Shown: positions 30,296 through 35,898 of the stretch, one piece after another | Numbering within the stretch: position 1 is the first letter of the stretch | Layout: every line of letters starts with the position of its first letter | IMG/VR virus record: IMGVR_UViG_3300013101_000041 | Coordinates: 1 to 35,898 of that record | Strand: one strand, 5' to 3' | Origin: a virus | Length of the DNA stretch: 35,898 nt | Made by a program: the position numbers and the translations under genes | Notes under the pieces: generated by a model | Database searches by the model: none | What the model was told of the DNA's origin: nothing | What the model saw: only the letters and a program-made list of their open reading frames with translations

Positions 30296-32266
30296 ATGGA
30301 TATCCGCAAATTTTTATCGTCCGCAGGAAAGAAACTGTCCGCGCGTATCAACGCAAAAAAGTATGTAGGCATTTTGCACGGTGGTGTACCTGTCAACTCT
30401 AGGACTTGGGGTTCGACAGATTTTATGAAGGCCTACGATATATCGCTCTACACAAACAGAGCTATCTCAAAACGTGCCGACAAGGTCGGTGAAATTGAGT
30501 TTTTATTGCAAGATAAAAAAGGGGATGAAATAAAAGATGATCCTATTTTTGCGTTGCTAAACAAACCAAACAAAGTTTTCACAGGTCCACAGTTTTGGTC
30601 TTTGTATCAGAAGTACATGGATCTTGTCGGTGAAGCATATATCTACATGCGATCTGAAAGTGAAATTTTTGAACCAAAGAGAGTGACAGAGATACACTTG
30701 CTTATGCCGACGGCAGTGACACACCAGAAGAACAAAGAGACCGGAGAGCTTGAATTCAAATACAGCACAGGGAATACCACTGTCACCTATAGTCAGGATG
30801 AGATTATCTATGTCAGAAATCCAGATCCAAAAAACCCACTGCGCGGACAGTCCATTTTGCAGGCCGGCATAAACGCAATCCAAACAGAAATACAAATATC
30901 GACTTATCACAGTCGCATTCTTGAGAATGGTGGAAAAATGGAGGGTGTTTTCAAATTCAAGACTCCGAATCTCACAGAAGATCAACTCACACAAATGAAA
31001 GACCGCTATCAAAAAGAATATGGAGCGGCCAAAAAAGCGGGGGTCCCTATGTTTCTTGGTGGAGATGCTGATTATGTAAATCTTGGCCTTTCACCTACCG
31101 AGCTTTCATATTTGGAAGCCAAAAAGATGACGTTTCAAGATCTCGCTATTTTGACCGGTGTGCCGAAGAGTATCCTTGCAACAACCGACGACGTAAAATT
31201 CGACAATGCAGACGCAAGCAAAGCGATCTTTTTGAGCGAGACTATTTTGCCACTACTCAAAACACTCACGATTTCGCTTGACAATAAATTATTTCCGGAC
31301 GACAGAACTCTCACCTTCGTCGACCCTACACCGGAAAACGTAGAGCAGATACTCAAACAGGTCGAGTCTGGTATCAAAAATTACTACATGACGCCAAATG
31401 AAGCGCGTGCAGTACGTGGCCTCGATCCTGTTGATGGTGGTGATGATATTCTTGTACCGTTCAATCTCATGCCACTTGGTGAAGAGGAGGAAACAAACAC
31501 AGAGAAAAGTATAAAAAAAAAAGAAATCAATCACCCACTGAAAGATGAAGGTGTCAGACGTCTATATTGGAATATGCAGATCAAGCGCATGACGAAGCGT
31601 GAGAAGTTATTTACTCGAGAGCTCAACAAATATTTCAAAGAACAATCAAAAAGAATCGTAGAAACACTACAGCCAAAAAAAACAAAAAGATTCAGAAAAA
31701 AGGGATTGGTTGATGAAGTTTTTGATCTTGAGCTAGAAATAACAATCGGAAAAGAAAAATTTATCCCGATTATAACGGAGCTTTTGAAGGACGCTGGTGT
31801 CGATGCGCTTGAATTGACCGGAAGCGAATTTGCTTTCAATGTCACTTCTGATATGTCAAGCTGGATTGATTCTAGATCTGCCATCTTCATGCGTTCGATC
31901 AATGAGACCACACTCAAGAAACTCAAAAAAGAATTTGCAGAAAGCCTTGTCGCCGAAGAGGGTAGAGAAGCATTGATCGGTCGTATCCAGACCACATACA
32001 CAGGAATCAAGAAATCACGAGCTGCACTTATTGCCCGCACAGAGGTACACAATGCGACACAGTTCGGCACAATGGAGGGATATAAACAAGGTGGAGTGAC
32101 AACAAAAATATGGGTTGCGGTTTTGGATTCTGCCACAAGAGACACTCACGCACAGGTAGATGGTGAAGAGAAGCCGCTCGATATGGCTTTCAGTAATGGT
32201 CTACTATTTCCAGGGGATCCGACCGGCCCACCGGAAGAGGTGATAAATTGCAGGTGCGTTATATAA
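30296..32266 (+). CDS. Portal protein fused to a MuF-type head morphogenesis domain
   Basis: A protein of 656 residues. Residues about 30-400 are an HK97-type portal (NKPNKVFTGPQFWSLYQKYM; QSILQAGINAIQTE; LTGVPKSILATTDD). A basic linker with KKMKRFRKK-like stretches follows. Residues about 565-656 are a MuF domain: LIARTEVHNATQFG, WVAVLDSATRDTHAQVDGE and the C-terminal INCRCV. MuF proteins are minor head proteins, usually encoded separately and brought into the head with the portal; here the two are one chain. The portal is the DNA entry ring of the capsid. Confidence 0.88.
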   Translation: MDIRKFLSSAGKKLSARINAKKYVGILHGGVPVNSRTWGSTDFMKAYDISLYTNRAISKRADKVGEIEFLLQDKKGDEIKDDPIFALLNKPNKVFTGPQFWSLYQKYMDLVGEAYIYMRSESEIFEPKRVTEIHLLMPTAVTHQKNKETGELEFKYSTGNTTVTYSQDEIIYVRNPDPKNPLRGQSILQAGINAIQTEIQISTYHSRILENGGKMEGVFKFKTPNLTEDQLTQMKDRYQKEYGAAKKAGVPMFLGGDADYVNLGLSPTELSYLEAKKMTFQDLAILTGVPKSILATTDDVKFDNADASKAIFLSETILPLLKTLTISLDNKLFPDDRTLTFVDPTPENVEQILKQVESGIKNYYMTPNEARAVRGLDPVDGGDDILVPFNLMPLGEEEETNTEKSIKKKEINHPLKDEGVRRLYWNMQIKRMTKREKLFTRELNKYFKEQSKRIVETLQPKKTKRFRKKGLVDEVFDLELEITIGKEKFIPIITELLKDAGVDALELTGSEFAFNVTSDMSSWIDSRSAIFMRSINETTLKKLKKEFAESLVAEEGREALIGRIQTTYTGIKKSRAALIARTEVHNATQFGTMEGYKQGGVTTKIWVAVLDSATRDTHAQVDGEEKPLDMAFSNGLLFPGDPTGPPEEVINCRCVI

Positions 32267-32273
32267 AATTTTA

Positions 32274-32282
32274 TGATATAAT
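32274..32282 (+). promoter_or_regulatory. Extended -10 promoter, leaderless start
   Basis: TGATATAAT, hexamer at 32277-32282. Eight bases (32283-32290) separate it from the ATG at 32291. Confidence 0.6.
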
Positions 32283-32290
32283 ATCTTCAT

Positions 32291-33292
32291 ATGCCAAAGC
32301 TCAAAAAATACAAAGTCATACTCGACGGAAAAGAGTGCCTAGTAGAGAAAGGCCAAAAGTTACACGCATCTATTCCTGTAAAAGTAAAAAGTATCGACAA
32401 GGAAAATCATAGCTTGACTATGGTCGCATCCACGCAGGACGTTGATCGTCAAGGTGATACTGTAATCCAGGACGGATGGGATCTCAAGCCTTTCAAAAAA
32501 AACCCGGTCATTTTGAATAGCCATAATTACAACGATGCGACAGAGGTGATCGCTCGTGCTGAAAATCCTCGTGTTGAAGGCAAGGGCAAAAAGTCAAAGC
32601 TCATCATGGACTGGATTTTTGCAGTTGAAGAAAATCCAAAGGCAAAAGTGATTTTCGATCTATATGCCGGTAAATTTTTACATGCTTCGTCTGTTGGCTT
32701 CATCCCTCGAAAATTTGCAGAAGATAAAGAAGGCAATAAAGATTGGTGGACAATCGAAGAGGCCGAGCTGCTTGAAGTGTCCGCCGTATCAGTGCCGGCA
32801 AACGCTCGATCGCTTGCAAAATCCAAAGGTATTGACGTTGATATTTTAAAAAATAAAGATGAATCATATGCCGATGACGAAATTCCAGAAGGTGATAAAG
32901 TACCGTCTACTGATGGGGAAGAGCCTACCGGAGACGACGACGATAGTGACAAAGACGGGGAAGACGAAGACATTGAAGATGTTGAGCCAGATGCCGGAGA
33001 TGGAGATGGTGAAGAGGTTGACACCGGGGAGGATGACGCCGAAGACGATGAGCCCGAACCTGTAGAAGAAAAGAAGATTGAGAAAAAAAGGTTTTCATAT
33101 CGGCAGAAGGTTGTAAAAGCAATCAAGAGGATTGAAACAAAGAAGGCCAAAAAATTGAAGAGTATCGCCAGGATTATAAAAAGTCTCATTGACGACGAGA
33201 TTCCTGGTGGAAATTTAGAAAACAAAACCAAAGAGCAAGTCAGAAAAAGAAAAATAAATCAGGCAATCAGATCTCTCAACAAAATCAAATAG
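32291..33292 (+). CDS. HK97-type prohead protease (S78)
   Basis: A protein of 333 residues. Protease part about 30-190: VDRQGDTVIQDGWDL, NSHNY (catalytic His near 77), FLHASSVGF (catalytic Ser near 133), and LLEVSAVSVPANA. It matures the prohead by cutting the capsid delta domain. After it come about 70 mostly Asp/Glu residues (195-265) and a basic helical end (270-333). The charged tail may act as an internal scaffold. The major capsid gene follows after a structured leader. Confidence 0.85.
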   Translation: MPKLKKYKVILDGKECLVEKGQKLHASIPVKVKSIDKENHSLTMVASTQDVDRQGDTVIQDGWDLKPFKKNPVILNSHNYNDATEVIARAENPRVEGKGKKSKLIMDWIFAVEENPKAKVIFDLYAGKFLHASSVGFIPRKFAEDKEGNKDWWTIEEAELLEVSAVSVPANARSLAKSKGIDVDILKNKDESYADDEIPEGDKVPSTDGEEPTGDDDDSDKDGEDEDIEDVEPDAGDGDGEEVDTGEDDAEDDEPEPVEEKKIEKKRFSYRQKVVKAIKRIETKKAKKLKSIARIIKSLIDDEIPGGNLENKTKEQVRKRKINQAIRSLNKIK

Positions 33293-33454
33293 CCATTCAG
33301 TGAAGCGATGATATTCGCATAGGTGAGTCCGAAAGCGGACTGCTCCCCAGACGATTTATCTGGAGACCATAATAACACCTATCATTTGTCGGACAGTCGA
33401 CACCCCGTGCGACGGGTATCTAAAAAACATATTCAACGTATAAACATATTTCAT
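33293..33454 (+). promoter_or_regulatory. Structured RNA leader of the capsid gene
   Basis: Outer helix ATAGGTG (33319-33325) with CACCTAT (33376-33382) encloses AGTCCG-AAAG-CGGACT (33326-33341) and CCAGA/TCTGG (33347-33363): a three-way junction. Then GTCG/CGAC (33388-33401) and CCCGT-GCG-ACGGG (33404-33416). CGGACAGTC at 33390-33398 can instead pair with AGTCCG or with GACTG of the inner hairpin, so two exclusive folds exist. After the last hairpin GTATAAA near 33439 may be a second, close promoter. No Shine-Dalgarno site. Confidence 0.6.
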
Positions 33455-34813
33455 ATGCTTACAAAAATTCTCAAACGTATCAATGCCCTCTTGGATAGTG
33501 GTTTTGCTTCAAAAGAAGCGAAGGAAAAACTTGCTGCAGATGTTTTAAAACTGAAAGCAGAAGATCAAAAGGCAGTAGGCGAAGACGTAGAGAAAGTCAA
33601 CGACTTGCCAGAGGACAAACCTGCGGAAGGCGACGAGGATAACGACGAGGAAAGCGACGATGATGTCGACGAAGAGGTAAAAACTCTTTTTGACCATCAC
33701 GCAAAACGGGTTGAAAAATCTGTTAAATCCGAAGTCAAATCTTGGCTCGCTGAACAAAAGGATCTCTCGGCAAAGAATGCCGGTATTTACGAGCCTGCGA
33801 TCAAGGAAAAGCGTAAAGCTCTTTCTGAACACATGCGCGAATTTACCAAGGCAATGCTTGCAGGCGACGACAAAAAATTGAAAGAGATGACGACTGATGC
33901 AACAGGTACACCATTTGCGGGTTATACCGTAGATAGTGAACTTAGCGCGGAAGTCCGTCACCTCGTCACAGTTTACGGAGTTGCCCGTCGTGAGATGATG
34001 GCGATCCCACTTTCAAAAGGTTCATACAAGGCTAACGATCTGGCGACAGACGTGACCGTGTACTGGGTTGATGAAGGTTCTGTCATTAAGTCGACTCAAG
34101 CCGTTCTCGGTCAAGAGACGCTCGAACTTAAAAAGCTGGGCGCTATCGTCACGCTTACAAGTGAGCTTCTCGAAGACACAGAGATCGATTTCGTTGCTTT
34201 CTTGGGTTCACGTGTTGCCGAAGGTTTTGCACAGGCAGAAGATCAAGCGTTTTTCATAGGTGATGGATCATCCACATATGGCGGATTTACAGGGCTGCTT
34301 ATAGCATCCGATGTGAATGAAGTCACTATGACAGGTACTACATTCGCATCTATGGACGCAGAAGATTTGCTCGATATGATTGATGCGACACCAAGTGGAG
34401 CTCTTGCTAATGCAAAATTCTTCTACCATCGCACAATCAAAAGCATTCTTCGGAAACTCAAGTCAACTGATGGTATATATGTCTATCAGGCGCCGTCCCA
34501 AACTGGGCCATCGACTGTATGGGGATATCCAGAGGTTCTCGTTGAGGCGATGCCTTCAAAAACGGACACAGCAGTGGACACTTCTTTCGTACTCTTCGGA
34601 GACTTGCGAAAGGCATGTATTCTTGGCTTCAAGGCTTCCGGCCTCAAGATGTCAAGATTCAATGCTGGGGTTGTTCGTAACGTTGCAGACAATGCTGATA
34701 TAAATCTCATCACTACAGACCGCGAGGCTGTACGATGGGTAGAGCGCACAGGTTACATCCGCATAATTCCGACTGCGGTCACAAAACTTACTACTGCAGC
34801 CTCCTCGGCGTAG
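33455..34813 (+). CDS. Major capsid protein, HK97 fold, with delta domain
   Basis: A protein of 452 residues from ATG 33455; the GTG at 33323 would translate the structured leader and is rejected. Residues 1-145 are charged and helical, the delta/scaffold domain removed by the protease upstream. The core begins near 150 (TPFAGYTVDSELSAEVRHL), followed by GSYKANDLATDVTVYWVDEG (N-arm and E-loop), LGAIVTLTSELLEDTEIDF (spine helix region), AFFIGDGSSTYGGFTG and a C-terminal strand pair (WVERTGYIRIIPTAV). Highly expressed in infection; codons and leader suggest special control. Confidence 0.92.
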   Translation: MLTKILKRINALLDSGFASKEAKEKLAADVLKLKAEDQKAVGEDVEKVNDLPEDKPAEGDEDNDEESDDDVDEEVKTLFDHHAKRVEKSVKSEVKSWLAEQKDLSAKNAGIYEPAIKEKRKALSEHMREFTKAMLAGDDKKLKEMTTDATGTPFAGYTVDSELSAEVRHLVTVYGVARREMMAIPLSKGSYKANDLATDVTVYWVDEGSVIKSTQAVLGQETLELKKLGAIVTLTSELLEDTEIDFVAFLGSRVAEGFAQAEDQAFFIGDGSSTYGGFTGLLIASDVNEVTMTGTTFASMDAEDLLDMIDATPSGALANAKFFYHRTIKSILRKLKSTDGIYVYQAPSQTGPSTVWGYPEVLVEAMPSKTDTAVDTSFVLFGDLRKACILGFKASGLKMSRFNAGVVRNVADNADINLITTDREAVRWVERTGYIRIIPTAVTKLTTAASSA

Positions 34814-34839
34814 TAGGTGCTCGATATAGTATTTTCACA

Positions 34840-34871
34840 AAGCGCCGGACTAATATAATGGCCCGGCGCTT
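34840..34871 (+). terminator. GC-rich hairpin after the capsid gene
   Basis: A 9-bp perfect stem AAGCGCCGG (34840-34848) with CCGGCGCTT (34863-34871) and a 14-nt loop. No long T run follows, so it may be a weak terminator or an mRNA end protector for capsid mRNA. Confidence 0.6.
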
Positions 34872-34886
34872 CAATGAAAATGATAT

Positions 34887-35270
34887 ATGCTGTTTCAAGA
34901 AAAAAAAATAAAAGAAGGGTACTGGTATAGAGTTCAAGACATTTTCGGTGAAGCGGAGATCCGCGCAAACAAACAACTCGACAAGGAAACACTTGATGAG
35001 ATCGTATCCGGACTACTCAAACTCGATATGAGCGCCGGTCTTATAGAGGGAAATGACAAGGACAAAAAGAGGGGTCTTGAAATAAGCTATCAATTTAAAC
35101 CCGCTCCAATGTGGAGCGATGATGATGAGGACGACAAATGCGAAAATATACCTACGTCGACAAGCGAACCGGAGAAAGAATATATACCGACAAAAAGATC
35201 AATGACAAAGATTATAAGCTGGTTACGTCGATTCGTGGTAGCGTTCCTCGAGGCATTCAAAAAAGCATAA
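34887..35270 (+). CDS. Hypothetical protein in the head module
   Basis: A protein of 127 residues. N-terminal part alpha-beta (EKKIKEGYWYRVQDIF; NKQLDKETLDEIVSGLLKLD), middle acidic (SDDDEDDK), and an amphipathic, basic C-terminal helix (IISWLRRFVVAFLEAFKKA) that could bind membrane or protein. It lies between capsid and a structural-like gene. I know no family for it. Confidence 0.55.
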   Translation: MLFQEKKIKEGYWYRVQDIFGEAEIRANKQLDKETLDEIVSGLLKLDMSAGLIEGNDKDKKRGLEISYQFKPAPMWSDDDEDDKCENIPTSTSEPEKEYIPTKRSMTKIISWLRRFVVAFLEAFKKA

Positions 35271-35308
35271 AAAATATTATTAAATTATAAACTTAAAAAA
35301 TAAAACAT

Positions 35309-35878
35309 ATGCCTACATTCGTATGGGAATTACAAGGGGTATCCCCCACAACAATCGACGCGGCTGATATCGTACAGTTCGCAGGTTCAGGCGGTTTTGA
35401 TACAAACATTGTAGTGGATGAATACAACGACACCACACACGTGAAATCTAGCGTCGGTGCAGACGATTCAGATGGAAACACGCCGAACAATGTCAAGTTT
35501 ATTTCACAAGCAGGCGGTGGTGGTGGTGATAGTGAAGCCGACTGGGGTGACGGAACAGAAGATATCGACGCAATCTTGCAAGCGGAGTGTACCTTGAAAA
35601 TCAACTTTTCAGATCCGTCAAGCGTCGCAATAACAGGTGCAATATTTTACGCATATGATGGTTCGACACCTGCTACTCCTCCGGCAAATGTGGATGTACG
35701 GGTCGCAGAGTTGGCCGACACGAACTTTACACAAGCAGAAGGCAGCGCTGCAGCTCTCGCTCTTACGGATCAAGGTGCATCGACTTCACACGATTATTAT
35801 ATCCTTGCATCCGCAAGTCCAGAGACGGTCGGGCTCAAAGATAGCTTTGCGTTCAGAATGGAACTCACATACAGCTAG
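35309..35878 (+). CDS. Probable virion decoration protein
   Basis: A protein of 189 residues, acidic and beta-rich, with Gly run (QAGGGGGDSEADW) at about 70-82, and AITGAIFYAYDGSTPATPP in the middle; the end DSFAFRMELTYS is a clean strand. Low Lys/Arg and high Thr/Ser/Asp fit an exposed virion protein. Proteins of this look often follow capsid genes in metagenomic phages. Function is not shown. 20 bp remain after its stop; they hold nothing recognisable. Confidence 0.5.
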   Translation: MPTFVWELQGVSPTTIDAADIVQFAGSGGFDTNIVVDEYNDTTHVKSSVGADDSDGNTPNNVKFISQAGGGGGDSEADWGDGTEDIDAILQAECTLKINFSDPSSVAITGAIFYAYDGSTPATPPANVDVRVAELADTNFTQAEGSAAALALTDQGASTSHDYYILASASPETVGLKDSFAFRMELTYS

Positions 35879-35898
35879 ATTCACTCACAATAAAACAG

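Noticed and set aside
32527-33231. Reverse-strand Ser-rich frame
   Set aside because: It mirrors the Asp/Glu codons of the prohead protease tail and has no protein features.
33323-33454. GTG start that would lengthen the capsid protein by 44 residues
   Set aside because: The extra residues translate the structured leader and do not resemble a capsid N terminus.
33293-33454. Hammerhead or HDV-like ribozyme
   Set aside because: GAAAG and a junction are present, but the conserved CTGATGA core and cleavage geometry are missing.
1-35898. Integrase, repressor or attachment site
   Set aside because: I looked for tyrosine or serine recombinase motifs and a CI-like repressor and found none, so there is no support for a temperate lifestyle.

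Overview
The window is most of, or all of, a tailed-phage (siphovirus-type) genome of about 35.9 kb. Nearly every gene lies on the plus strand and is tightly packed. Stops include TGA, TAA and TAG, so the code is ordinary bacterial. I see no integrase, CI-like repressor, DNA polymerase, helicase or RNA polymerase, so it probably uses the host replisome and may be strictly lytic. The host cannot be read off the sequence. The gene set (RecT plus RecB-like nuclease, a 3D-domain hydrolase, DUF3307, many short zinc-ribbon proteins, and starts without Shine-Dalgarno sites) reminds me of phages from metagenomes rich in Patescibacteria/CPR, but that is an impression and not proof.

Layout. 1-13.7 kb: a 5'-truncated gene, a long repeat-bearing fibre-like protein, head-tail joining proteins, tail tube, a lone reverse-strand TM2 membrane gene, tail assembly chaperones with a -1 frameshift, a short tape measure, the tail hub, tail-tip or fibre proteins, a papain-like peptidase and a holin-like protein. 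13.7-16.9 kb: a strong promoter, small zinc-ribbon proteins, a membrane-anchored 3D-domain hydrolase, a structured-RNA region (a tRNA-like RNA and a three-way junction that hides a Shine-Dalgarno site) and an orphan C5 DNA methyltransferase. 17.0-20.9 kb: replication and recombination, with RecT, a RecB-like nuclease fused to an FtsK translocase, a stand-alone DnaA domain IV protein, a likely origin with DnaA boxes and a long palindrome, and a RusA resolvase. 21.0-26.7 kb: a probable ribbon-helix-helix regulator and a glycan-modification cluster (LicD transferase, cytidylyltransferase, two SAM methyltransferases, three glycosyltransferase domains) with small accessory genes. 27.3-28.6 kb: a 202-bp element bounded by 25-bp inverted repeats, then a ParB-DNA methyltransferase gene broken by a frame change. 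28.6-35.9 kb: terminases, portal fused to a MuF domain, prohead protease, a structured leader, major capsid protein and two further genes.

The usual siphovirus order (terminase, portal, protease, capsid, connectors, tail) runs off the right end and resumes at the left end. This suggests a circularly permuted or circular genome opened inside the structural module. I found no start codon for the truncated first gene when joining the ends, so closure is unproven.

Two kinds of gene start are visible. Most genes have AT-rich upstream sequence with no Shine-Dalgarno site, and several have a TATAAT-like box about 8 nt before ATG, which predicts leaderless mRNAs. Three small genes at 14.87-15.76 kb instead have good Shine-Dalgarno sites, and the first is preceded by an RNA fold that would mask it.

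The most promising new biology is the nuclease-FtsK fusion with RecT, DnaA-IV and the phage origin; the SD-masking RNA with the tRNA-like RNA upstream; the switch-like capsid leader; the inverted-repeat element before the methyltransferase; and the LicD plus cytidylyltransferase pair.
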